Source: Saposhnikovia divaricata
Lineage: Eukaryota > Streptophyta > Magnoliopsida > Apiales > Apiaceae
Length of the DNA: 64,000 bases
NCBI GenBank assembly: GCA_036435485.1
Contig: JAZHRN010000137.1
Coordinates: 1,364,001-1,428,000, forward strand
Direction: 5' to 3'
In this document: one piece after another, positions 24,001 to 35,499 of the stretch
Layout of the letters: each line of letters begins with the position of its first letter
Numbering within the stretch: the first letter of the stretch is position 1
Program-made: the position numbers and the translations under genes
Notes under the pieces: generated by a model
What the model was told of the DNA's origin: nothing
Seen by the model: the letters and a program-made list of their open reading frames with translations, nothing else
Database searches by the model: none

Positions 24001-24443
24001 AATACAGTACCTAAGATTCGATGAGCTTGTAAATTTTCACATAATGCAAAAGCGAGACCTCTGGTAAAGTAGTAAGGAGTTGATGTACATCCTTAGATAC
24101 TGTAAAATGTGTATGACTGACACATGAATATTTACTTTCATAAGATACAGTACCTAAGATTCTTGTAAATAATATTTATTTTGTAATGTTGTGCCTAACT
24201 ATAATGTATTTTCTAAGCTACATCCTCTATACTTAACTATCTATGTTAGCGGTTGACTAATCATAGATTTGAGTCTGCTTAAATGATACAGAGGCCTATA
24301 AAACTGTAGGCAATGAAATCAGTCGTTGTTTACCATAATAATTAACAAACAAATTAATTACATAATATTTGTTCATAATACATGTGTATGCATGCCCCTC
24401 CAATGATGAGTAATGACTTATTTTCTCTATTTATATCCCCTAC
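24001..24443. other. Single-copy flank with duplicated copia-B target; possible displaced promoter
   Basis: About 110 bp into this stretch (24109-24165) is a second copy of the sequence flanking copia-B, read without any insertion. The end of the stretch holds a TATA-like ctatttatatcc at about 24428-24439, just before the Tat element. This might be the original promoter of the YUCCA gene now 11.8 kb away, if the two flanks were once joined. That is inference. Confidence 0.45.
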
Positions 24444-25206
24444 TGTTATGCCCAAATCTGGCATAATGGCTGAATTGATTTGGTTAGCTAAATTGATGCT
24501 TCATGATCTATGATGGGCCTAGAAGATGAGCATTGGGTTATTAAAGCCCATAATTGGAATCAGCCCAGCATACTTTGGACGTAATATCTCCATTGCAGGG
24601 GCACCTCGCTCGCTACATAATTTCACCTCGCGTTGTAGTGCCTCGCCATAAGGTCACCTCGCTACAGGAGCACTTTGTCTATTCTCACACTAGGCCTATG
24701 CGCCTCTCATGCTGCTCAGCCTCGGGGTCGTATCTACCGGGGTCGCTACCTGGGGATCGCTTCGTTTGGCTCCCATCAAGGGATCGCTTCGCGTGGCCAG
24801 GCCTCTCTAGGTCGCATGCAAGGGCCCTGATGGATCTTTCATTCCCAATCTATCCGTTCGAGGTCGTAGGCTTCTACAGCTGGATCAAGGATAGGATTGA
24901 TGACTCATTGCCACGTCAGCCCTAGCTACATGGGCTTGGACTTTGGCTTATCTCTTAAAACCCTAGCCCGCCTAGGTAACTTGTGGCCCAAGAACTACGT
25001 CAGGCTTGATCCCTATAAATAGGGTACGTAGGCACCTTGATACGGATGAGAAACAGTTTACCTGAAAAACACCTATCAAGCTCAGCCACATTCATACACA
25101 CAAACCCTAATCCTTTGTTCTTCTTTTGTTAGCAAAATATCCGTATTTTGCTCCGATAATCCAGCAAACCTCCAAAATATTGTTATACAATATTCTCCCT
25201 ATAACA
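24444..25206 (+). repeat. 5' LTR of the Tat element
   Basis: 763 bp, rich in CCTCGC and GGTCGC words, with the TATA box ctataaatag at about 25012. It is followed after two bases by the primer site. Confidence 0.96.
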
Positions 25207-25208
25207 TT

Positions 25209-25225
25209 TGGCGCTAGAAGGAGGG
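25209..25225 (+). other. Primer binding site of the Tat element
   Basis: TGGCGCTAGAAGGAGGG is placed two bases after the LTR end, as usual for Tat-type elements. I do not assign the tRNA. Confidence 0.8.
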
Positions 25226-25248
25226 GCAGTCATTGAATTGGGAGAACG

Positions 25249-27209
25249 ATGACTAAATCACACAAGAAGAGGAACGATGGTGAGACCCCGGGGTCGCATA
25301 AGGTGAACAAGGACGATCCGCTGACAAGAGGCCCCCCAGAGGACGAGGCCTCCAAGGACAACTCTCAAACTGGGAACAGGGAGGAACACACTCCCCCAGT
25401 ACAGAGGGTGACATTGAACAGCGAGGTCATGTCTTTCCTAAAAGGCCTCGGCGAGCAGGTGACCGCTGTGCATGAAAGGGTCGCAAAGGTAGAGAGGCGC
25501 TACAGCTCTAGAGGATCGAAGAGGAATGCGAGGACAGGCGGTAAAGCACCCGGGGAAGGAAGCAAACTCCCCCCTAAGAAACTTGTTGATGACTTCGATG
25601 ATGTCCTAACAGATCAAACCAACCCTGACTGGAATGAAGGGGAGGACTCGCTCGGACAGAAAGGGGAATCGCATGACAAGGTCGCCTCATCTGAAGGGAG
25701 ATCGGTCAGTGTTTTTGATCGTCTCGGAAAGAAGCTAACTGAGCACGACCTTCGTCTAAAGTTGGAAAAGGCTAATGCACCCCGTCATGAAGGACCTAAG
25801 AATAGAAGTCAGGGCACGCATCGACAATTGTCTCCTCGAGATCGCGAGCGGTCATATCGTCGCGATGACAGACCCCCTCTCTCCGTAGAGAGCGCGAGCG
25901 GTCCCATCGTCGCGATGACAGACCCCCATCTCATCGAGACCAGGCACGATCTCAATATCTTGAAGAAGATCGTAAAAAGAAGGATCGTGGGAATGACCAG
26001 GAGGAATCTAGTGTCCTGAAAAAGACCCAGTCTCATCATGGAAGTACTGGAGGTAAAAAGGAGGCCGAAAAGGAGGTTAAGGTAGGAAACTATAAGCTGG
26101 AGGAGTTGAAGAAGGCCCTGGACGCGATGAACAGTGAGAAAGGGATCTTTAGCACTATGGGCTCGTCATCGCCCTTTACTCACGAAATTCGAACCGCTCC
26201 GCTTCCTGCAGTGTTTCGAGGCCATCAACATGATATGACCTATAATGGCGACACTGATCCAGCGGAGTTCGTGATTCGATTCAACAATGAGATGGATGTT
26301 TATCAGGTCTCGTTACTAGCGAGGTGTAGACTATTTGCGGCCTCGCTGAGGGGAAGTGCTCAGCAGTGGTTTTCGAAGCTAGGGGCACTGATTGTCATCG
26401 ATTCTTGGGAGCAACTCGTGGACATCTTTATTAAACAGTTCCAGTCCTCGATGCTCTATGCACCCCCTGTGTCCACCTTAGCAAACATAAAACAGAAGGA
26501 AGGCGAAACCCTTCATGATTACTTCAAGAGGTTCAATGCTGAGGTGCCTCGCGTGCGAGGAGCAAATGACGAAGCTGTGAAAAATTTCCTCATCGCTGGA
26601 GTAAGGGAAGGAACAGAATTTTGGAAGAAGTTACAAGAGCAGACCCCTAGTACTCTCTCTGAATTGCACAGGATCGCTGAGCCTTTCAAGCGTGTTGAGA
26701 AGTCACTCGCAGATTTGAAGAAGAATAATGAAAGGAGTGGCAGTTGGAATAGGAATCGGGGAGTAAAAAGAAAGGACTCCAGGAGTCCGAGGCGAGGACG
26801 GGATCGAAGTCGTAGCCCCAGCCCAAAAAGGAGAGATCGCGATCCTCTGAGGCGATCCCCACCGAGATCTCGCCCCGCGAGAGATGGAGACAAGTATATC
26901 CCTCTGGTCGCCCCAATTGATCACATTTATGCAGTCAATGAAAGCAAGGGGATATTCAGGAAACCTACACCGATGGGTCTGAAAGGGACTGCAAACACGA
27001 GCAGGTATTGTGCCTTTCATGAACAAACAGGGCATGATACATCAACCTGCCGAGAGCTGAAGCAGCAAGTGGATCAGTTAATTCGTGAAGGAAAGTTAAC
27101 TGAGTGGGCCGTTCGCGAGGTGAAGAAACATAATCCCAAGTCCGGCCTTGGGTATAATCAAGCCCCCCCACCTGAACAGAACCCAGTCATTAAAGAAAGG
27201 GAAGCGTGA
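25249..27209 (+). pseudogene. Tat gag, frameshifted
   Basis: The frame opens at the ATG at 25249 with a charged N-terminal region. Near 25875-25900, within a locally duplicated Arg-rich segment, the frame shifts: the first frame ends at 26019 while the true continuation (ERERSHRRDDRPP and onward) is in another frame that runs to the TGA at 27207. The second part has a retrotransposon gag domain (from about AEFVIRFNNEMD), an SR-rich basic stretch and a knuckle-like CxxH...GHDTSTC motif. The terminal TGA is in phase with pol, so gag and pol were one frame or are separated by a single stop. Confidence 0.85.
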
Positions 27210-30200
27210 GGCGGAAGTATTCATGTGATAATTGGGGGACCCCACATCGGGGGAGACAGCAATAAAGCCAGAGAGAGGTATGCTCGCGAGGCCAGGGAGC
27301 GACCTCTCACCAATGTACATCACTTGCAAGAGCGACCCCCAAAGCTCTTTAAGGGGGAAGATACGAACATCATGTTCACTGAGGAGGATGCGAAGTGGGT
27401 TCATCACCCTCATTCTGACGCCCTCGTTGTTCGAATTCGCATTGGATCGCAGAATGTCTATAGAGTTCTGGTGGATAATGGGAGTGCTGTGAATCTCCTG
27501 ACATACGAAGTCTACCAAAAGATGGGCTACGTGGATAAAGATCTCATCCCAACTGTGGGAAACTTGTATGGTTTTACTGGAGCCTCGGTGAGTGTCAAGG
27601 GTCTCATACGACTTCCTGTGACCTTAGGAGACGAGCCCTGCATCACTACTCAGATCGCAGACTTCATGGTGGTGGATCAACCTTCAGCGTACAATGCTAT
27701 TGTAGGGAGGCCTATACTTAAGAAAATGAGGGTGGTCACTTCTATCTATCATCTCTCCATGAAGTTTCCTACCCCAAATGGAGTAGGATGTGTCAAGGGG
27801 GCACAGCATGAATCACGAGAATGTTACAACAAGGCCCTTAAGTCCGCTGAAAAGGGTAGCATATCTATGGTAGACAGGATGGAAAGCGAGGAGGAAGATA
27901 GGGCCCGCAAATCGGCCTCGCGACCCTCAAATGAATGCAACATCATATCCATCGAGGAACTCCCAGCTGGTTATTTTGATAATTTGGGAATTCAGGTAGA
28001 ACCAGTACCAGGTGCTTTAATGATGGAAACCTCGCAACCAGTAATGGTTCTCCAGGAAGGGATTGTTGAAGAGGCCACAGATAGTGATAGCGAGGAGAGC
28101 CCAGAGCAGGCCGCTGTGCGAGCCCGAAAGGGCAAATGGGTTCGCAAAGAAACATCTACATTGACAGAAATGCCAAATGGTATCACTCAGACAACAACTG
28201 TTGTCAAGGAGTTTGGGCACGCAGGTGTAAACCCCTGCGAGGCGGAATCTAGTCAGGCTCGTGAATATGATTTAGACCTGGATCCTCGCATCCCAGAGCA
28301 TGTGGAGCGAGCGGGGGCCGCTGAAGACACGATCCCTATTCTTGTTGATGTGCAGGATCCTTCAAAGGTGTTGAAAATAGGGTCGCAACTCAACCCTGGT
28401 CTGAAAGAGAGATTGGTCACTTTTCTGAAGGCCAACCTTGATGTGTTCGCCTGGTCGCATGAAGACATGATTGGGATCGATCCTAATGTAATGTGCCATA
28501 GGCTCAACTTGGATCCAAGCAAAAAAGGTGTTAGACAGAAAAGGCGACCAATAAGTGGAGAGCGAGCCGAGGCTCTCAAAGAAGAAGTGGATAGATTACT
28601 CAAGGTTGGGCTCGTTAGGGAATCATTCTACCCTGACTGGCTCGCGAATCCTGTCCTCGTGAAGAAACCAAACGGAAAATGGAGAACCTGTGTGGATTTC
28701 ACTGATCTCAACAAGCATTGCCCAAAGGATAGTTTCCCATTGCCAAGGATTGATCAGTTAGTGGACGCAACAGCAGGGCATGCACTCCTCTCTTTTATGG
28801 ATGCTTATTCTGGGTACAATCAGATACCCATGTACGGCCCCGATCAAGAGCACACCTCGTTTATCACGGATAGAGGCCTCTATTGCTACATAGGGATGCC
28901 CTTCGGTCTCCTTAATGCTGGGGCCACCTATCAACGGCTCGTTAATATGATGTTTGAGAAGCAGATTGGGAAGACAATGGAAGTTTATGTAGATGACATG
29001 CTGGTGAAATCCAAAGAGGCTGGGGATCACATCGCCCACCTCACTGAAATGTTTGACATACTGAAGAAGTACAGAATGAAGCTCAATCCACAGAAGCGTG
29101 TCTTTGGAGTTGAGTCTGGAAAGTTCTTGGGGTTCATTGTCAATCACAGGGGAATTGAAGCGAACCCATCAAAAATAAAGGCCTTGGTGGACATGCGATC
29201 CCCAAGAAGTGTTAAGGAAGTTCAGAGTCTAACGGGACGGATCGCAGCCCTTAACCGGTTCGTCTCTAAATCATCAGATAAATGTCATGAATTCTTCAAG
29301 GCAATTAAGAAGGTTGGAAAAAACTTTGAGTGGACCCCTCAATGCGAGGAGGCTTTTCAGAATATCAAGGAGCAACTTGGCTCGCCACCAGTATTATCTA
29401 AGCCCAAGGACGGGGAGACGCTCATTGTCTACATCGCAGTATCAGAACATGCGGTCAGTACGGTGCTAGTACGCGAGGAGGAGAAAGTTCAGTATCCTGT
29501 GTACTATGTTAGCAAAAGGATGTTGGATGTTGAGACTCGCTACACCAACATGGAGAAGCTAGCCTATGCCTTGGTGCTGGCCTCGCGGAAATTGAGGCCC
29601 TACTTTCAGGCCCATAGTATCGAGGTTCGTACAGCCTATCCATTGAGGCAGGTAATGCATAAGCCAGAATCCTCAGGAAGATTGTTGAAGTGGACAGTGG
29701 AACTCAGCCAATTTGATATTGAGTTCAAGCCTCGTGGTCCCATTAAAGGTCAGGCACTTGCAGACTTCATTTTAGAATTCCCTCCTCAATCTGAGGAAGA
29801 TAAATTGGCCATCATAGCGATCCCAGAGGCCGCATCTAGCGAGGTCAAGAAAGAAAATTCCGCCTCGTGGTGGGAACTGTATGTTGATGGAGCATCAAAT
29901 AAGGAAGGAGCTGGGGCCGGCATCGAGTTAGTAACTCCAGAAGGTCGCAAGATACAAAGTGCAGTGCACTTCGCCTTCGAGGCCACCAACAATGCAGCAG
30001 AATACGAGGCCCTCATTATTGGCACTTGAAATGAAGGTAGAAAATCTCACAGCTTACAGCGATTCCATGCTAGTAACATATCAACTCTGGAGTGGGTGGC
30101 AAGCTAGAGGTGAGCAGATTGAACTATATCTGCGATGTGCACAGAGGTTGATGAAAAAGTTCAACAATATCAAAGTGGTTCACATTAGAAGAGAAAAGAA

Positions 30201-31572
30201 TCAAAGGGCTGATGCATTAGCAAAGTTGGGGTCGCGTCGCGAGGCCACCCTACTTGGAATCATTCCACTGGAAATTCAGACAAAGCCCAGTGTGCCAGAA
30301 GAGTTTGTGATGGAGATAGCGACCCCAAGGTCGACCTGGATGACCCCCATATGGGAGTATGTGAAAAATGGAGCCCTGCCTCAAGACAAGAAAGAGGCAA
30401 GAAAAATCAAATATCAGGCGGCTCGCTATGTCATCTATGATGAGGTCCTATATCGAAGAGGGTTCAACACCCCGCTCCTAAGATGTGTGGATGGAGAGGA
30501 ATGCAATTATATTCTCAGAGAAGTTCATGAAGGAATATGTGGCAATCACTCGGGGGGTAGTTCTCTAGCCCAAAAGATTCTTCGCCAAGGGTACTACTGG
30601 CCTACTTTGAAGAGAGATGCTTTCGAGTTCGCTAGATGGTGTGATAATTGCCAAAGGATCGCTAATTATAGCAATGCCCCGGTCTCGCACCTCACCTCGC
30701 TAACGAGCCCATGGCCCTTCGCTATGTGGGGCATTGACTTAATTGGGGAGCTACCTAAGGCCAAGGGAGGTGTCAAGTATGCAGTTGTGGCCGTTGATTA
30801 TTTCACCAAGTGGGCCGAGGCCGAGCCACTTGCCACCATTACTGCGAAGAAACTCAAGGACTTTGTGTACAGGGCAATAGTGTGCCGCTATGGGATTCCT
30901 TATCAGCTCATATCAGATAACGGAAAGCAATTTGATAGCAAGGACATGAAAGAATTCTGTGAGAACTTGGGGATTAAGAAGAGTTTTTCAGCTGTGAGTC
31001 ACCCCCAGACAAATGGTCAAACTGAGGCCATCAACAAAATCATCAAACATACTTTGAAGGCCAAGTTAGAGGAGAGCAAAAGCAGTTGGCCTGAAGAACT
31101 ACCAAGGGTCTTGTGGTCGTACAACACTACCCCAAGGACCACAACTGGGGAGACTCCTTTTTCCTTAACATATGGCTGCGAGGCTATGGTCCCCGTTGAA
31201 GTGGGCTCCGGGTCGTTTAGAAGGGAACACTACGATCCCGACGCAAACAAGGTGAATCATAGATTGTACCTAGACATGATAGAAGAAACAAGAAGCGAGG
31301 CTCAGCTTCGCCTCGCAGCTTACCAACAGAGGACAGCGAGGTACTATAATGGAAAGGTCAAAGCAAGTTCTTTAAAGACAGGTGACCTCGTGCTTAGGAG
31401 AGTCATGCCTAACACTAAGGTCCCAGGCCACGGTGTCTTTGGTGCTAATTGGGAAGGGCCTTACAAAATCTATGCTACTCTCTCAGAGGGAACTTATTAC
31501 CTCACTGACATGAAGGATAAGGTCATTCCGCGAGCTTGGAACGCGGAACATTTGCGCAAATACTATCAGTAA
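27210..31572 (+). pseudogene. Tat protease-RT-RNase H-aRNase H-integrase, one deletion frameshift
   Basis: From 27210 the phase is the same as in the second half of gag. The protease active site reads V-D-N-G-S at about 27474. RT has YVDD at 28986-28997. RNase H is followed by a second, archaeal-type domain beginning ELYVDGASN (about 29875). That domain is cut near 30021, where a short deletion appears to join ATTGGC to GCACTTGAA. The frame ends at 30029 and the true continuation lies in the next frame (29959-31572). Integrase has an HHCC finger, then Asp (30736), Asp (30916) and Glu (31024) with 35-residue spacing. Everything after the deletion is open to the normal end. Confidence 0.9.
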
Positions 31573-31677
31573 AGGCATCGCTTCTGGTAGTTTCTATCTA
31601 TTTCGCATGAATAAATCCATACAAAATATTGGGGGGTAGTGGTCGTATAGACACCTTCCCTTTATGATGTAATGGCA

Positions 31678-31808
31678 TTGGGCTTCGCCCCACTTACCAC
31701 TTGTTTGGGCCTCGCCCCACTTATCATTTATTGGGCCTCGCCCCACTTATCAATTATTGGGCCTCGCCCCGCTTGTCAACTTGTTTGGGCCTCGCCCCGT
31801 TTATCAAT
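31678..31808. repeat. Five tandem copies of a 26-28 bp GGGCCTCGCCCC unit
   Basis: Each unit starts ttgggcctcgcccc and ends in an AT-rich tail. The GC-rich core can pair with itself. It lies about 100 bp past the end of pol in the Tat element, between the sense gene and the 3' end of the antisense gene. Confidence 0.88.
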
Positions 31809-32242
31809 ATAAAAGTTCAATTTATCTATGAATTACTTTTTATTGTACATTTTACTTGCCTGTTTGTTAACATTAACATGCTAAGGTCCAAGCCATCTCA
31901 ACGATGCAAGGATCGCATTTGAAGTTACTGCTACAGCAATCTAAGGAATCTAAGCAAAGGCATGCAAATCTAGCACTATTCAAGACAATTCAACAAAGAT
32001 GAAATAAAGACATAATCTCGAAGTCAAAGTACTAAAGAAGCGAAGCAAATATGTTATGGACAAAAATAACGAGGCAATATTGGATGAAAAAGTTAAAATG
32101 CAATATTCATAAAGAAAGGGTCGCCATGCGATCCCAGTTCAGTTAGAGGTTATCAAAGTTAAATAAAACAATATTACATGATTGCGAGACATTCAAGGGG
32201 TGTCCGCATCCCCAGTTCAACATTCAGGAACAAAGAAATAGT

Positions 32243-34793
32243 TTAAATCTTGGAGGCTTCAGCTGTGTTGGCTTGGGTGGCTTCGCTGGCGAGCCTGGCC
32301 GCCTCCTTCGCATCCTCTTCTTCTATTTCCTTACGAAGAGATTCAGCGAACTCGGCATTTCCAGGCCCGAGCTTCTCCCAGTCAAAGTCAGGAACCCTTC
32401 GGATGAAGGTCTTCATGAATTCAACTTGGGCGGCCTCCACAACAGCATCATGGTCGAGCTTGGCAGCCTCGAGCTCCTTCTTCAACTTGCCGACCTCCTC
32501 CCCGTGCTCTCTCCGAAGAGTCTCCTCAAGCTCCTCTGCCTCCTTCAGGGACTTGCTGAACATGTTCTTCTCATCCGTGATTTTCTTGAGCTCGGATCGC
32601 AGAGAAGCAGTTTCTGTCTCGACGGCGAGCCTGTGGGTCTTCATCAGCGATCTCTTGTCCTCTTCCTTCTGGAATCTAAGGACTGCGACCTCTTTCTCCA
32701 GTTTGGTTTTAGCGGAGGCAAGAGTCTTCAGTTCCTTTAGATGAGAAGTCTGACGGATGAACGCTTCAGACAAGCACTTGGACAGGGACTCGGCATTATC
32801 AATCAGCTCAGCCCCCACCCAGCTCATGCACTCCTCTTCGGTAGCATGGTTATACCCATGCTTCGCGAAAAGGTGATGAACGGGGGTAGCGGTGGCTGGA
32901 TGCTTAGGAGCAGGGAGCAGAGATTCATCCTTTCTAGCTTTCTTAGAGATGTGGTCCTCAGGGGTACCCTGGGCTCGCTGGATGATCTCAGTGTTCAGAG
33001 ATAGAGGTGGAGGAGGTGGCAGTTCAACAGATTTTGGTTTGGGAGGGACTGGAGCAGTCTTCGGAACGGGTATGGCCCCGCTCTTCTGGAGAAAAGGAGG
33101 TCTGCGACCACTTTTACCCGACATGCCTGAAAAATAGAAGTAAAATGATATTAGAAGCATGATAATAATACAAGTTATGCAAATGCGAGAACAGTAAGGA
33201 TGAATGCAGTGTTAAAGTTAGCGAGGACAGAATAATAGTCATATTATAACGAGGAGAATACCCTCGTCAGTGGTAACAACAACTCGAGAGGACGAGGCCT
33301 CCTCGCGAGCCTTTCTCTTTAAGGAGGTCTTCCTCGCTCCTGAGGGCCTCGTTTTAGAAGGAAGACCGACCCCTTCTTTCAGAAAACCGCACTCGATTAG
33401 GTTCTCGAGTGAAAGAAGAGTCCTAATGTTGCGAGCCTCCCGTGGGGTCTTCAGCACGTCATCGGCACGTTGCTTCTCTTCGCCCTTTAGGACGGTTCGC
33501 ACTTGACCAACTGCGATCTCAGGAAGGATGGGTTAATTCATGGATTGAATGAAAGGGGGATGAAATTAAAAGGTTAAGTTCCATACCTGGAAGATAGTTA
33601 AAAGAGGTCTTGACTCTAGGCACGTCGTGGACGTAGAAATAAGGGCCTTTCCACGACCCGGCGTTACTTGGGGCACTGTGGTATAGTTCCTTCTTGTTGA
33701 ACTCTGGCCACATGGAGAAATAAACGTAGCCAAAGTCTGAAGCCCCGCATCGCTTCAATTGCAAGAAATATCCCATAGTCCTCGCATCCAATTCAGGGTA
33801 GCCGAGCTTGTGGTAGAGGATGTAAAGAGCAATCATGGCTCTGTAGCCATTGGGATTTATTTGGATTGGGGCCAGATGGTACGTTTCACAAACATCCCTA
33901 ATAAAAGGGTGAAGGGGAGAGAATACGCCTATCTTCATCATGGCCGAGGTCAGAACCATACGAGGCACTCTGCCACCATTCTCTCGATGATCGAAGCGGT
34001 AGCATCGCATCGCAGATTTCGGAAGGATAATTTTGCCTTCTGGCCTGAAAATGTCAACCGCCTTAGATAAAGATTCTGTATCTAGGGTCGTTGACAAATC
34101 TCTGCAGCCTAAAACACGAGGTTGGCCGGGTTTTACTTTCGAGCCTGGCTCGATGTCTTCAGGACGAGGACCACCAACATAAATGGTTCCTTCTAACTCA
34201 GGTTGAGGAGTTGGTTCGTAAGGTTCAGGGGAAGCTTCTGGAACGTAATTGTAGTCAGTAAAATTGACGACCTTGGCTACTTCATCGAGGCCGCCATCAT
34301 CAGAGGAAGGCTCTTCGTAGTCAGTGTCATCAGAATTGGCTTCGTTATCAGCACCTCCCTCGATGTCGTAATAGGCATCGCCTAATGAATCTGTTGGAGA
34401 GTCACTAATGTGAATGGGTGACAAGGTTTGTGATGGAGGCATGGTTCGCGGTGGAGGCGCTTTGGAGAGAATTTCTGCTGCCCTAGCGCTGAATTCATCT
34501 CCTTTCTTTGTCAAAGTTGCGATGTCATGCTCAATGTCAGTCATAGTATGAGGTTCGTCCCCGGCTGGGAGTACATCCAGAGATTGATCCCGCGAGCTGG
34601 AAGGTTGCTTTGTTCTCCACGAAATCAAAGGCACCTCGCGGGTATATTCCTCGTTAGACCATAAAGGGTCGAAGTATAGTTTGAACGAGCTCTCACTAGT
34701 GCTCGTAGCTTTTGCGATGTTGGCTGCTGCAGCATCGCTGATTTGTATATCAGGCATAGGAGAAGGTGTCCTTGAGCTATCGTCTTGAGACAT
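32243..34793 (-). CDS. Antisense gene of the Tat element: PF04195-like domain plus coiled coil (779 aa, 3 coding exons)
   Basis: Coding exons on the minus strand are 34793-33587, 33510-33262 and 33126-32243. The introns (33511-33586 and 33127-33261) have GT-AG ends and both interrupt codons after base one. The joined length of 2340 nt is exactly 780 codons including the stop. Exon 1 has an acidic, Ser/Pro-rich N-terminus and then a domain resembling the putative plant transposon domain PF04195 (words HPFIRDVCETYHLAPIQI and SWKGPYFYV). Exon 3 begins Pro-rich, then is a long Lys/Glu/Leu coiled coil of about 150 residues. There is no upstream ATG in the presumed leader exon. Extra antisense frames are known in Tat elements, but their role is not. 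This is not recognised as an enzyme. The intact frame contrasts with broken gag-pol. Confidence 0.85.
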
Positions 34794-35128
34794 CTGAAAA
34801 GGGTGAAATGATTAAGTGTGTGTCCTTACAGAAAACAAATGAAGGAGGAAAGAAACAAGCGGACAGAAAGGCTCTATGTGTTCTTGCGTCGTCCACAGAG
34901 AATATGGGGGGTCGCAATCCTAAGGGAAAGGCTAACGTTCTTAACCTATGTTTCTATCTAAGTAGTCACGGATCGCACTCCTACAATAGCGAGGACGGGT
35001 CGCATCATGAAATTGACATTTTGGGATCGCAGTTATTTGGGTTCGCATCGCATGCAATTTACGCTATCTAATCGTGCAATTGTAATGAAGAACAGTAATT
35101 TAAATGCAAGAAGAGAAAAAAGACTTAC
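34794..35128 (-). other. Leader intron of the antisense gene
   Basis: On the minus strand the donor AAAAA|GTAAGT is at 35129/35128 and the acceptor CCCTTTTCAG is followed immediately by the ATG at 34793. The spliced 5' untranslated exon (about 35129-35252) contains no ATG. This makes the exon 1 ATG the first in the mRNA and supports real splicing. Confidence 0.7.
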
Positions 35129-35277
35129 TTTTTGAAGAAGAAGGATGAAGAAATTGGAAGAAACTTGGGGTCGCTGGTGAAAGAGCCTGAGAATTCTTTG
35201 CGTTTGATCCGGGAGCAAACTGACAGCACTTCAATAATGTGTTCGTGAGAATAAAAAAGGAAATGATAGTGACAGGA

Positions 35278-35287
35278 GTATATATAG
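35278..35287 (-). promoter_or_regulatory. TATA box of the antisense gene
   Basis: CTATATATAC on the minus strand would place transcription start near 35252, about 120 bp before the leader donor site. It lies 213 bp inside the 3' LTR start, in the element interior. Confidence 0.6.
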
Positions 35288-35499
35288 TCGTCAGGAGAGA
35301 GAAAGACATGGGACACGTGTTGAAATCTCGTCCGTTGGACACACATCTCGAGACACAACAGCTGTCAAAACCTTTCAAATTCTTGGGGTCGCGACTACTT
35401 CAATGGTTATATCTGTTTTTGGGCTCGCTTCGCAGTGACAACTCGTATTCTTTGAGTCCACATCGCATCTCCAATGGCAATATGGACTCGGGGGGTAGT

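Noticed and set aside
24554..24925. 123-codon frame repeated at 35610-35981
   Set aside because: Identical because it lies in the two Tat LTRs; no domain and overlaps promoter sequence.
32250..33137. Plus-strand open frames of 78-164 codons
   Set aside because: Mirror frames of the antisense coiled-coil exon; no homology and repetitive Ser/Leu composition.
33519..33586. Continuation of the antisense exon 1 frame to its own stop at 33519
   Set aside because: The 22 extra residues are intron sequence. Splicing at GT 33586 and AG 33511 joins two homologous frames in phase.
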